Origin: AV80 sp035536995
GTDB lineage: Bacteria > Verrucomicrobiota > Verrucomicrobiia > Chthoniobacterales > UBA10450
DNA length: 64,000 nucleotides
Assembly (NCBI GenBank): GCA_035536995.1
Contig: DATLNB010000047.1
Span: forward strand, 1-64,000
Direction of reading: 5' to 3'
The stretch's first letter is position 1, and every line of letters begins with the position of its first letter. This document shows positions 1 to 9,380 of the stretch, piece after piece. A model generated the notes under the pieces. That model ran no database searches and was not told the origin of the DNA. It saw nothing but the letters and a program-made list of their open reading frames with translations. Position numbers and translations under genes: made by a program.

Positions 1-3000
1 GATTTGACGGATTCAGTGAACTCGATGGCCGGCAACCTGACCGGCCAGGTGCGAAACATCGCCGAGGTGACTACCGCGGTCGCGAACGGCGACTTGTCGA
101 AGAAGATCACGGTCGATGTCCGGGGAGAAATTCTTCAGCTCAAGGACACGATCAACACGATGGTGGACCAGCTCCGTTCGTTCGCCTCGGAAGTGACGCG
201 CGTGGCCCGTGAAGTCGGCTCGGAAGGAAAGCTCGGTGGCCAGGCGGACGTGCGCGGTGTTGCCGGCACCTGGAAGGATTTGACGGACTCGGTGAACTTC
301 ATGGCCGGCAACCTGACCGGCCAGGTCCGAAACATCGCGGAAGTGACCACGGCGGTCGCCAATGGCGATCTGTCGAAGAAGATCACCGTCGATGTGAAGG
401 GCGAAATCCTCGAGCTGAAGAACACGATCAACACGATGGTGGATCAGCTCAGCTCGTTTGCCTCGGAAGTAACGCGCGTGGCGCGTGAAGTAGGAACCGA
501 AGGGCGTCTTGGCGGCCAGGCGGATGTGAAAGGCGTTGCCGGTACCTGGAAAGATTTGACCGATTCGGTGAACTCGATGGCCGGCAACCTGACCGGCCAG
601 GTGCGAAACATCGCCGAGGTAACGACCGCGGTCGCCAACGGCGACTTGTCGAAGAAGATCACGGTGGATGTCCGTGGTGAAATTCTCGAGCTCAAAGACA
701 CGATCAACACGATGGTGGACCAGCTCCGTTCGTTCGCCTCGGAAGTGACCCGTGTGGCGCGCGAAGTCGGTTCGGAAGGCGCGCTGGGCGGCCAGGCGCG
801 AGTCGAGGGCGTTTCCGGCACTTGGAAAGATCTTACCGACTCGGTGAATTTCATGGCCTCGAACCTGACGACGCAGGTCCGAAATATTGCGGCGGTGACG
901 ACGGCGGTCGCGACCGGTGACTTGTCGAAGAAAATTACGGTCGACGTCAAAGGCGAGATTCTTGAGCTGAAAAACACCGTCAACACGATGGTGGATCAGC
1001 TGAACTCGTTCGCGTCGGAAGTGACTCGTGTGGCCCGCGAAGTAGGCACGGAAGGCCGGCTCGGAGGCCAGGCGGTGGTGAAAGGCGTTGCGGGCACTTG
1101 GAAAGACCTCACTGACTCGGTGAATTTCATGGCCGGTAACCTGACCAACCAGGTGCGTGGTATCGCGAAAGTCGTCACGGCGGTCGCGAACGGCGACCTG
1201 AAACAGAAGCTCCTGGTCGAAGCGAAAGGGGAGATCGCCGCTCTGGCCGACACGATCAACGGCATGACTGATACGCTCGCCATTTTTGCCGATCAGGTGA
1301 CGAGCGTGGCGCGCGAAGTGGGCGTGGAAGGAAAACTCGGCGGCCAGGCCAACGTGCCGGGCGCGGCGGGAACCTGGCGCGACCTCACGGACAACGTGAA
1401 CCAGCTCGCCGGCAATCTTACTTCACAGCTCCGCGCGATCGCGGACGTCGCGACCGCGGTGACCAAGGGAGACCTGACCCGATCGATCCAGGTCGATGCC
1501 CAGGGGGAAGTCGCGTTCGTGAAGGACAACATCAACGAAATGATCCGCAACTTGAAGGACACGACGTTGCGGAACGACGAGCAGGACTGGTTGAAGACGA
1601 ACCTGGCGAAGTTCACCCGGATGCTGCAGGGCCAGCGCGATCTCTTGACCGTCGGGCGGCTGATCCTGTCAGAGCTGGCACCCGTCGTCTCGGCGCAACA
1701 GGGTGTGTTCTACATGATGGACGGTTCGGCCGACGAACCCGAGCTGCGGCTCCTGGCGAGCTATGCTTATCGGGAACGCAAAGGCGTGAACACGCGCTTC
1801 AAGCTCGGTGAGGGTTTGGTCGGGCAGGCCGCGCTGGAGAAGGAACGAATTCTCCTCTCCAAGGTCCCGCCGGATTATATCCAGGTCAGTTCCGGTCTTG
1901 GTGAAGCGGCGCCGCGCAACATCGTCGTCCTGCCGATCCTCTTCGAAGGCCAGGTAAAAGCGGTGATGGAATTGTCATCGCTCGAGCAGTTCAATCCCAC
2001 CCACCACGCGTTTCTCCATCAGCTCACGGAGAGTATCGGAATCGTCTTGAACACGATCGAGGCGAACACGCGAACGGAGGATCTCCTCAAGCAATCGCAA
2101 TCCCTGGCATCCGAGCTCCAGAGCCGGCAGGAAGAATTGCAACAGACCAACCAGGAGCTGGAGGAAAAAGCGCGGCAGCTCTTCGAGCAAAACGAGGAAG
2201 TCGAGCGGAAGAACCGCGAGGTCGAGCAGGCCCGACAGGCGCTCGAAGGCAAGGCGCAGCAGCTTTCGATCACTTCGCGCTACAAGAGCGAGTTCCTCGC
2301 GAACATGTCCCACGAGTTGCGGACGCCGCTCAACAGCCTCCTCATTCTCGCCGACCAGCTCTCGTCCAATCCGGAGGGGAACCTGACGCCCAAGCAGGTG
2401 GAATTCGCGCGCACGATCCGAGGTTCCGGCAAGGATTTGCTCCGCCTGATCAACGACATTCTCGACCTCTCGAAAATCGAGTCCGGCACGGTCACGCTCG
2501 ACGTCGGCGAAGTTCGATTCGAAGAAATGCGCCAGACAATGGAGCGAACCTTCCGGCATGTGGCGGAAGGGAAGGGGGTCACGTTCAAGATCGACATCGA
2601 TCCGCGAGTACCGGCCGGGGTCCAAACCGATTCGCAACGACTCGATCAGGTCTTGAAGAACCTGCTCTCGAATGCCTTCAAGTTTACCGAGCGCGGTTAC
2701 GTCAATTTGCGGGTGGCGCCCGCGGCGGCCGGCTGGTCGTCTGACAATCACAGTCTGAACCGAGCCGACAACGTCCTTGCGTTTGCCGTGAGCGACAGCG
2801 GCATCGGCATTCCGCCGGATAAACAAACGACGATTTTCGAAGCGTTCCAGCAGGCCGATGGCAGCACGAGCCGGAAGTACGGCGGAACGGGTCTCGGCCT
2901 GGCCATTAGCCGTGAGCTCGCGCGGGTCCTGGGCGGGGAAATCCGGGTCGAGAGCTCCGAAGGTCGCGGGAGCACCTTCACGCTCTTTCTGCCGCAGGAT

Positions 3001-4308
3001 TATGCGGCGTCACCGACGGAGCGGGCCGCAGCCCGGGTCTTGTCACAATCGACTGGGGCGCAAACAGCAGCGACGCCGCCGCCTCGGCCGCCGGCAGTCG
3101 AGTTCACCCTGGCGGATGACCGGTCCAATATCCTGCCTGGTGAGAAATCGGTGCTGATTGTCGAAGACGACGGCGATTTCGCGCAGTGGCTGCTCGACCT
3201 TGCCCACCAGAATGGGTTCAAGGCCGTGGTTACGCCCCGTGGCAAGGCGGCGCTCGATTTAGTCCGCGAATTTCTCCCTGCGGCGATCACGCTCGATCTG
3301 AGTCTGCCGGACATGGATGGCTGGCACATTCTCAATCATCTCAAATCCGATCTCACGACGCGTCATATCCCGGTGTTCGTGATTTCCGCCAGGGACGAGC
3401 CCCAAAACGCGTTGCGGCTCGGCGCCATGCGGTTCCTGACCAAGCCAATTGATGAGATGCAAATCCGGCAGGTGTTTGAAAAAGCCAACCAGATGGACCA
3501 AACGAAGGCGAAGAAGCTTCTCGTGGTTGAAGATGATGAAATCCAGCGGCACAGCATCAGAGACCTGGTTGGTAACGGAACCGCAGTGGTGGTGGAGGCC
3601 CAGGATGGCGGAACAGCTCTCGACCGTTTGCGGAACGAGCCGGTCGATTGCGTGGTCCTCGATCTCATGCTTCCCGACATGTCGGGCTTTGAGTTGATCG
3701 AAAAAATCCGGGAAGAGCACCAGGATCTTCCGATCATTGTTTACACGGCCCGCGACCTGACCCAGGAGGAGGAAGAAAAGCTGAATCGGATCGCGCAAAC
3801 GACAATCGTGAAAACGGTGCGCAGTCCGGAACGGCTGTTCGATCAGACAGCGCTCTGGCTGCACCGGGACGCGGCATTGTTACCGCCCGACAAACGCGAG
3901 CTGCTCCGGCGTTTGAACGATCCCAACGAAATACTCGCCACCAAGAAGGTGGTGATCGTTGACGATGATATTCGAAACATCTTCGCCATGACGAGCATGC
4001 TCGAGCGCTACAAGATGGATGTGCACTCGGCAGAGACGGGCAAGGCCGCGCTGGAGCTGCTCCAGTCGGAACCGAACATCGATCTCGTCCTGATGGACAT
4101 CATGCTCCCGGAGATGGATGGCTACGAAACCATCCGCGCCATTCGGAAGATGTATGGATTCGAGGAGCTGCCCATCATCGCCTTGACTGCGAAAGCGATG
4201 AAAGGCGATCGCGAAAAATGCATCGATGCCGGCGCGAGCGATTACATTTCCAAGCCGGTCGATACCGACCGCCTGCTGACCCTGCTTCGCAACTGGCTCC
4301 ATCGGTAG
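1..4308 (+). CDS. Hybrid sensor histidine kinase with HAMP repeats and three receivers (5' partial)
   Basis: Cytoplasmic-looking phosphorelay hub; the reading frame is open at base 1, so the true start and any sensor or membrane part lie upstream. Numbering from base 4, residues 1-550 are six tandem HAMP-type units of 92 residues, 545-690 a GAF domain, 690-750 a coiled coil, 760-825 HisKA (SHELRTP, His770), 870-1000 the HATPase (N box near 886, GGTGLGLAIS near 960). Three receivers follow, with phospho-acceptors at Asp1098, Asp1220 and Asp1365. Receivers 1 and 3 keep the conserved Lys (TKP, SKP); receiver 2 has a Lys-Thr-Val in that place and may be a poor phospho-acceptor. The next kinase starts 3 bases after the stop, so the two are probably cotranscribed. 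HAMP-repeat kinases of this kind resemble fungal group III (Nik1) osmosensing kinases; the signal here is unknown. Confidence 0.95.
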   Translation, partial: DLTDSVNSMAGNLTGQVRNIAEVTTAVANGDLSKKITVDVRGEILQLKDTINTMVDQLRSFASEVTRVAREVGSEGKLGGQADVRGVAGTWKDLTDSVNFMAGNLTGQVRNIAEVTTAVANGDLSKKITVDVKGEILELKNTINTMVDQLSSFASEVTRVAREVGTEGRLGGQADVKGVAGTWKDLTDSVNSMAGNLTGQVRNIAEVTTAVANGDLSKKITVDVRGEILELKDTINTMVDQLRSFASEVTRVAREVGSEGALGGQARVEGVSGTWKDLTDSVNFMASNLTTQVRNIAAVTTAVATGDLSKKITVDVKGEILELKNTVNTMVDQLNSFASEVTRVAREVGTEGRLGGQAVVKGVAGTWKDLTDSVNFMAGNLTNQVRGIAKVVTAVANGDLKQKLLVEAKGEIAALADTINGMTDTLAIFADQVTSVAREVGVEGKLGGQANVPGAAGTWRDLTDNVNQLAGNLTSQLRAIADVATAVTKGDLTRSIQVDAQGEVAFVKDNINEMIRNLKDTTLRNDEQDWLKTNLAKFTRMLQGQRDLLTVGRLILSELAPVVSAQQGVFYMMDGSADEPELRLLASYAYRERKGVNTRFKLGEGLVGQAALEKERILLSKVPPDYIQVSSGLGEAAPRNIVVLPILFEGQVKAVMELSSLEQFNPTHHAFLHQLTESIGIVLNTIEANTRTEDLLKQSQSLASELQSRQEELQQTNQELEEKARQLFEQNEEVERKNREVEQARQALEGKAQQLSITSRYKSEFLANMSHELRTPLNSLLILADQLSSNPEGNLTPKQVEFARTIRGSGKDLLRLINDILDLSKIESGTVTLDVGEVRFEEMRQTMERTFRHVAEGKGVTFKIDIDPRVPAGVQTDSQRLDQVLKNLLSNAFKFTERGYVNLRVAPAAAGWSSDNHSLNRADNVLAFAVSDSGIGIPPDKQTTIFEAFQQADGSTSRKYGGTGLGLAISRELARVLGGEIRVESSEGRGSTFTLFLPQDYAASPTERAAARVLSQSTGAQTAATPPPRPPAVEFTLADDRSNILPGEKSVLIVEDDGDFAQWLLDLAHQNGFKAVVTPRGKAALDLVREFLPAAITLDLSLPDMDGWHILNHLKSDLTTRHIPVFVISARDEPQNALRLGAMRFLTKPIDEMQIRQVFEKANQMDQTKAKKLLVVEDDEIQRHSIRDLVGNGTAVVVEAQDGGTALDRLRNEPVDCVVLDLMLPDMSGFELIEKIREEHQDLPIIVYTARDLTQEEEEKLNRIAQTTIVKTVRSPERLFDQTALWLHRDAALLPPDKRELLRRLNDPNEILATKKVVIVDDDIRNIFAMTSMLERYKMDVHSAETGKAALELLQSEPNIDLVLMDIMLPEMDGYETIRAIRKMYGFEELPIIALTAKAMKGDREKCIDAGASDYISKPVDTDRLLTLLRNWLHR
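4..1659 (+). repeat. Six tandem 276-bp units encoding HAMP pairs
   Basis: Units begin at 4, 280, 556, 832, 1108 and 1384, each opening with a codon for Leu (or the TTG at 4) then Thr-Asp. Units 1-4 are close to identical at DNA level (for example the run coding AVANGDLSKKITVDV recurs), while units 5 and 6 have drifted. The period is exactly 92 codons, so unit loss or gain would keep frame. Confidence 0.9.
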
Positions 4309-4311
4309 CTC

Positions 4312-6477
4312 ATGGCTGAGAATCCCAGCACGAAGGAGCCGGCCGAGGAAAAGGTCTGTATCCTGATCGTTGACGATCGGCAGGACAAGATGCTGGCCTA
4401 CGAGGCGATCCTCGGCGACCTGCAAGAGAATATTGTCTGCGCTCGCTCGGGTAAGGAAGCGTTACGATGTCTTCTTAAGCAGGACTTTGCCGTCATTCTC
4501 CTCGACGTGAACATGCCGGTGATGGACGGGTTCGAAACCGCATCCCTCATTCGGCAGCGAGCGCGCTCCCAAACCACGCCGATCATTTTTATCAGCGCGG
4601 TTAACGATACCGAAACCCACGTCTCGCGCGGCTATTCGCTCGGGGCGGTCGATTACATCCTGACTCCCGTCGTCCCGGAAATCCTCCGCGCCAAGATTGC
4701 GGTATTCGTGGACCTGTTCAGAAAGACCGAGCAGGTAAAGCGGCAGGCCGAAGAACGCGAGAAACTGATCCGAGAACAAGCGGCGCGCGCGGAAGCGGAA
4801 GCGCGCCAGGAACGGCTCGCCTTCCTGGCCGATGCGAGCAATGTCCTGGCGAGCTCGCTGGATTATGATGAAACCCTGAGCAACCTGGCGAGTCTGGTCG
4901 TGCCGCGTGTCGCCGATTTTTGTCTCGTTCACGCCACCGAAGAGGAAGGCGGGATGCGGCAGGTTGCGCTGGCCTATCGCAATCCCACGGATGATCCAGT
5001 CCTGCAGAAGCTCATCGCGGAATTTCCTTCGAGCCCGGCCGCACAAAAGGGCGGAGCGCATGTCGTTAAAACAGGTCGCTCCAGAATGGTTTGCGACGTT
5101 TGCAACGGCGAGCTCCGGGAAGTTTTCGAGGAGAAAGCAGATCGGGACTTCATCCGCTCGTTCGCGGCGAAATCATTTATCGCGGTCCCGCTTCGAGCGC
5201 AGGAGCGCATTCTCGGGGCTATCGTCATGATCAATACCGGCACGGGCCGGGATTGCGGGACCGAGGAGTTGTCCTTGGCGGAAGAGCTGGCCCATCGCGC
5301 CGCGCTCGCCCTGGAGAACGCGCGCCTTTACAAATCCGCTCAGAAGGCTCGGGCCGAGTCCGAACGGGCCAACCGGGCGAAGGATTCCTTCCTGGCCATG
5401 CTCAGCCATGAGCTGCGAACCCCGCTCACGCCCGTGCTCACTTCGGTGCTCCAGCTCGAACAGGCGCAAAATCTGCCGGACGAAATTCGCGGCGCCCTGC
5501 AAATGATCCGCCGAAACGTGGAACTGGAGGCCCGCCTCATCGATGACCTGCTCGACCTGACCCGGATCAGCAAGGGCAAGGTCCAGCTCAGCATCGAGGA
5601 AGTGAATGCGCATACCCTCCTTCAAAACGCGCTCGAGATTTGCCAGGCGGATATTGAAAAGAAGCATCTGGCGCTGGGCACGGAGTTCATGGCCGAAAAA
5701 GTTTCACTCGAAGCCGACCCAGCTCGGCTCCAGCAGATTTTTTGGAACCTGATCAAGAACGCGGTGAAGTTCACGCCGGAAGGCGGCCAGCTCAAGGTCC
5801 GGACTCAGAATCTGGACGGCCAACTGCAGGTGGAAGTTTCCGACAACGGTATCGGCATTGACGCCGAAACGTTGCCGAAGATTTTCAATGCCTTCGAGCA
5901 GGGTGAGCGCGGGCAGCTGGGAGGCCTTGGTCTGGGCCTCGCGATCAGCAAAGCCCTCGTAGAAACCCACAGCGGGAAACTGACTGCGGCCAGTGACGGA
6001 CCGGACAAAGGCGCGACGTTCACGGCAACATTCCCGATGGTGAACGCTTTGACTGAGTCGCGCGGCCGCGCTGTGGCCCCGCCTGCCGGCGAACGAAAGG
6101 CGCTGCGGGTTTTGCTGGTCGAAGACCATGAAGACACGAACCGGTCGCTGACCCAATTATTGCGCCGGCGCGGGTATCACGTTCAACCTGCCCATTCGGT
6201 TCAATCGGCTGTTGAAGCGGCCGCGCAGGGGGCCTTTGACGTTCTCGTCAGCGACATCGGTTTACCCGACGGGAGTGGGATTGACCTCATGCAAAAGATC
6301 AATCCGGAGCATCGCCTGTTCGGTATTGCTCTCACCGGATTTGGAATGGAAGACGATGTCCGGCGCAGCCAGGCGGTCGGCTTCCATCATCACCTGGTGA
6401 AACCGGTCGATTTGAATCGGCTCGATGCCCTGATCCAGGAGGCTCAGCCAATTGTCGAACCAGCCGTGGCTGATTAA
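4312..6477 (+). CDS. Hybrid histidine kinase: REC-GAF-HisKA-HATPase-REC
   Basis: A 721-residue soluble kinase with receivers at both ends. Residues 15-130 are a receiver (phospho-acceptor Asp65 in LLDVNMPVMDG), 135-165 a charged coiled coil, 170-330 a GAF domain, 355-420 HisKA (His366 in LSHELRTPLTP), 465-575 the HATPase with an intact N box and GLGLGLAIS, and 598-712 a second receiver (Asp648). No membrane segment is visible. The N-terminal receiver implies that this protein is itself an output of an upstream kinase, most simply the product of the preceding gene, which ends 3 bases before this ATG. The ligand of the GAF domain is unknown. Confidence 0.95.
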   Translation: MAENPSTKEPAEEKVCILIVDDRQDKMLAYEAILGDLQENIVCARSGKEALRCLLKQDFAVILLDVNMPVMDGFETASLIRQRARSQTTPIIFISAVNDTETHVSRGYSLGAVDYILTPVVPEILRAKIAVFVDLFRKTEQVKRQAEEREKLIREQAARAEAEARQERLAFLADASNVLASSLDYDETLSNLASLVVPRVADFCLVHATEEEGGMRQVALAYRNPTDDPVLQKLIAEFPSSPAAQKGGAHVVKTGRSRMVCDVCNGELREVFEEKADRDFIRSFAAKSFIAVPLRAQERILGAIVMINTGTGRDCGTEELSLAEELAHRAALALENARLYKSAQKARAESERANRAKDSFLAMLSHELRTPLTPVLTSVLQLEQAQNLPDEIRGALQMIRRNVELEARLIDDLLDLTRISKGKVQLSIEEVNAHTLLQNALEICQADIEKKHLALGTEFMAEKVSLEADPARLQQIFWNLIKNAVKFTPEGGQLKVRTQNLDGQLQVEVSDNGIGIDAETLPKIFNAFEQGERGQLGGLGLGLAISKALVETHSGKLTAASDGPDKGATFTATFPMVNALTESRGRAVAPPAGERKALRVLLVEDHEDTNRSLTQLLRRRGYHVQPAHSVQSAVEAAAQGAFDVLVSDIGLPDGSGIDLMQKINPEHRLFGIALTGFGMEDDVRRSQAVGFHHHLVKPVDLNRLDALIQEAQPIVEPAVAD

Positions 6478-6521
6478 ACGTCGCGGTCTCAAGGCCAGCC
6501 GCGCGATTTCTGATATTCTGC

Positions 6522-7235
6522 GTGCAATTGAGGCGCGTTTTCGCGTTTATTCTCGGCGCTGTGCGAATCCAACGGACTGCATTCTTGTTTTTGGCACTGG
6601 GGGCGACGACGACGCTCGTCCCCGCGGCGGATACATTTAACGAGGAGAAACCGCACGCGCGATTTTGCCTCTCCCTTTTCGATCCAGGTCCGCCCGAAAA
6701 AGAGGAGGCGTTCCAGATCACCGCGGCCGCAGGTCCGGGGAAAGTCGTCCGCGCCTACGTCGATGCGAGTGAGACGTGCACAGTGCTTCTGGCCGCGATG
6801 ACGCGGGACGGAAAGCTCGCGAATGGCTGGCGGCCACAGCTGGCCGAGGTGCCGGCAGAGTTTGAAGAAATTCTGTTGCCGAAAGCGCCGGTGAAGTGGG
6901 ACTGGACAAGCTCGAGCAGTCCTTTTGACGTCTACGTGCTGGTCCTGGCTCCGGGCAGCAAGGAGACCGAGGAGGCGAAGAAGCTGGTGGACGCGATGCA
7001 GAACCCCAAGGTGGACGACCGTGTGCTCGCGCTTCAGACCGGGAAGCTCAAGGAATTGATCGGCCGGCTGGCTGGTGACCGGGGGAAAAACGCTGGACCG
7101 GCGGCCGAACCCGAAGTCGGCGGAGTATTCCGCGGGGCCGCTTTCCCGTGGCGACAGTTTGCGCAGGGCGTGAACTTTTCGCCCGATCGTCCGGGAGTCC
7201 TGATCGTTTCCACCGACAAGGCTGATAAAAAATGA
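6522..7235 (+). CDS. Hypothetical secreted protein in the kinase-cyclase cluster
   Basis: No family recognised. It opens with a GTG at 6522; an in-frame GTG at 6561 would give a cleaner signal peptide (basic VRIQR then a hydrophobic stretch ending near PAAD), and neither start has a good ribosome site. The remainder is about 200 mostly polar residues with a predicted beta-rich half (approximately residues 40-125) and an Ala/Gly/Pro-rich linker near residue 195. Its stop overlaps the start of the CHASE2 cyclase by 4 bases (ATGA), so the two are translationally coupled. An envelope partner for that cyclase's sensor domain is a reasonable guess but nothing more. Confidence 0.7.
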   Translation: MQLRRVFAFILGAVRIQRTAFLFLALGATTTLVPAADTFNEEKPHARFCLSLFDPGPPEKEEAFQITAAAGPGKVVRAYVDASETCTVLLAAMTRDGKLANGWRPQLAEVPAEFEEILLPKAPVKWDWTSSSSPFDVYVLVLAPGSKETEEAKKLVDAMQNPKVDDRVLALQTGKLKELIGRLAGDRGKNAGPAAEPEVGGVFRGAAFPWRQFAQGVNFSPDRPGVLIVSTDKADKK

Positions 7236-9340
7236 TGGCCGGCAGTTCGCCCGGCCCGAATTCCGTCCGCGAACAAATCTGGCTGCGCTCGCCGTGGCCT
7301 CTGCTCGTGGTGATCTGCGCGGCAGCCGCTCTCTGGACGGCGGTCGCGGGGAATCCGTTCGAGAGCGTGGAGATGCGGTGGTTCGGGCAGGTCCTGCGGT
7401 GGCGCTACGAGCGCGGCCTCGCGCCGCCGGCTGACCCAGGCCTTGTCCACGTCGACATTACGCAGGCCGATCTGCGCAAGGTGCCGACCCTGGAATTAGA
7501 ATATCAGAACGCGGCAAACATTATCCGGCAGGCGTTCGAGCTCGGGGCAAAGGTCGTTGCTTTCGACGTCGTTTTCGGACGGGGCAACGAAGCAATGGCG
7601 GGCCCGATTCTAAAAGAAATTGAAGCGAGTAAAACGCAAAGCCGCTCTGTTATTCTCGCGGAAGCGCTTTTGCCGGGCCCTGAGAGCGGAGAAGAACGGG
7701 TCCGCTCGTTCCCCTTTCGAGAACGGGTTGTGCCGGCCGGCCTCATCAACGTTCGCGCGGATGGCGATGGTGTGCTGCGACGTTACGATTATGTGCATCG
7801 CAACGGTGCCGGCGAAACCGAGCCGTCGCTTGCCCTGGCCTGTTACCTTGCATGGCGCGATATCGCGTGGCCCGGCGGCGTGACATTCCCGGCGCAGGGC
7901 GTCGCTCGCTGGGAAGAACTGTCGAGTGATTTTACAAGTGTCGAGCCACGAGAGCTCAAGCTCGAGACCGTGTTATTGAACTACCGGAGCCCATGGACCG
8001 GTCAGGGACCTGCGGCCTTTCGGCACTATAACGTGGCTCAGCTTGAAGCTCTGCATGCGACTAGCCGGGCGAACGGGACCCAGCCCCTCACTAATGCGAT
8101 TGTCATTGTGTCTTACTACGGCGCTGGGCTCGGCGACATGGGGACCACTTCGATCGCTCCGAATCAACCTCGCGTGGTGCTTCATTCCACCGCGCTAAAC
8201 GATTTGATCCAGCGCTCCTGGCTAAAGCGAACGCCGCGCTGGCTGGATGCGCTCGCCATTATCGGACTGATCATGCTTGGGGCGGTGGCGGCCTTTATTC
8301 GCGGGACGGTTCCTCTGCTCTTGTTCTGGTTCGCCGGCGTTGCGGTGTGCTGCGGGCTCAGCATTTGGTTCATTTTGAAAACGGGCTGGGTACCTGGGCT
8401 GATGAGCACGGGCATCATCTGGAGCCTGTTGACCTTCGTGGAGCTGGGCCGAAGGCAAAGCCACGAGTTCATCCAGCGGCTCAAGCTTCGGTCGACGATG
8501 AGCCTCTATTTTTCCCCCCACATCATGGAGCAGGTCCTGAAGAACCCGGGCTCGATGGAACCGCAGCAGGCTGAGATCACCGTTCTCCTGACCGATTTGC
8601 GCAACTCGACCCCGATCGCGGAGCTGCTCGGTCCTCCCGGTATGTTCCGCCTGCTCAATCAGGTGTTCGAGACCCAGACGCAGGCCATCCTTGCGGAAGA
8701 CGGCAGCATGGAACATTTCCTTGGCGACCAATTCCTGAGTTATTGGGGTGCGCCGCAGGCACAGGTCGACGCGGCCGACCGCGCTTACCGTGCGGCTCTG
8801 AGTCTGATTTCAGGGATGGAAGCCCTGCAGGGCAATCTTGAGCCAAATCTGAAGGCTTTGTTCGGATATGGGGTTGCCTTGCATAGCGGAAGCGCGCTTA
8901 TCGGGAACAAAGGATCGGCGCAGCGTCTGGACTACGGTTTGGTCGGCGACCTGATCAACGCGGCCGCGCGCGTGGAGTCGCTCACGAAATACTACGGCGT
9001 TCTTTTCCTGATGACGCGCGAAGCGTTTACCCGGCTTTCCCAACCGCCTTCCTTTCGCGTCATCGACAGAGCAGTGGTGAAGGGAACGTCCCAGCCGCTC
9101 GAGTTGATCGAGGTGAAGCATCCCTTCAGTCCCGCGAAGTTCGACGACATTGCCGACCGGTACCGGAATGCTTTTGCCGAATACGAGCGCGGCGATTTTG
9201 AACAGGCCCAGCGTCTGTTCTCGGACCTGGCTGAGGAAGAACGAGACAAACCGAGCGCACTTATGGCAGAACGATGCCGGGAGCTGGCAGAAACGCGGCC
9301 ATCCGACTGGCGCGGCGTTTATCACCTGACAGCCAAGTAG
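7232..9340 (+). CDS. CHASE2-domain adenylate/guanylate cyclase
   Basis: Membrane-bound class III nucleotide cyclase of 702 residues. One N-terminal membrane helix (about 22-42) precedes a periplasmic CHASE2 sensor domain (about 45-325). Three closely spaced membrane helices (about 334-405) and a cytoplasmic catalytic domain (about 445-620) follow. Both metal-binding Asp residues are present (Asp455 in LLTDLRNST, Asp499 in LGDQFLSYWG), as are the transition-state Asn576 and Arg580 (LINAAARVE), so the enzyme should be active. Residues 640-690 resemble a TPR-like tail. ATP versus GTP preference cannot be read with confidence. It overlaps the preceding secreted protein by 4 bases and is followed 40 bases later by the CHAT gene. 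Confidence 0.93.
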   Translation: MMAGSSPGPNSVREQIWLRSPWPLLVVICAAAALWTAVAGNPFESVEMRWFGQVLRWRYERGLAPPADPGLVHVDITQADLRKVPTLELEYQNAANIIRQAFELGAKVVAFDVVFGRGNEAMAGPILKEIEASKTQSRSVILAEALLPGPESGEERVRSFPFRERVVPAGLINVRADGDGVLRRYDYVHRNGAGETEPSLALACYLAWRDIAWPGGVTFPAQGVARWEELSSDFTSVEPRELKLETVLLNYRSPWTGQGPAAFRHYNVAQLEALHATSRANGTQPLTNAIVIVSYYGAGLGDMGTTSIAPNQPRVVLHSTALNDLIQRSWLKRTPRWLDALAIIGLIMLGAVAAFIRGTVPLLLFWFAGVAVCCGLSIWFILKTGWVPGLMSTGIIWSLLTFVELGRRQSHEFIQRLKLRSTMSLYFSPHIMEQVLKNPGSMEPQQAEITVLLTDLRNSTPIAELLGPPGMFRLLNQVFETQTQAILAEDGSMEHFLGDQFLSYWGAPQAQVDAADRAYRAALSLISGMEALQGNLEPNLKALFGYGVALHSGSALIGNKGSAQRLDYGLVGDLINAAARVESLTKYYGVLFLMTREAFTRLSQPPSFRVIDRAVVKGTSQPLELIEVKHPFSPAKFDDIADRYRNAFAEYERGDFEQAQRLFSDLAEEERDKPSALMAERCRELAETRPSDWRGVYHLTAK

Positions 9341-9380
9341 ATTTGCAAACGTCCTTAACTCTCGCCGTCTTAACGTCACG

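Noticed and set aside
135..1616. Series of minus-strand open frames across the first 1.6 kb
   Set aside because: They are exact antisense shadows of the HAMP repeats and repeat with the same period; the plus-strand protein has clear domains.
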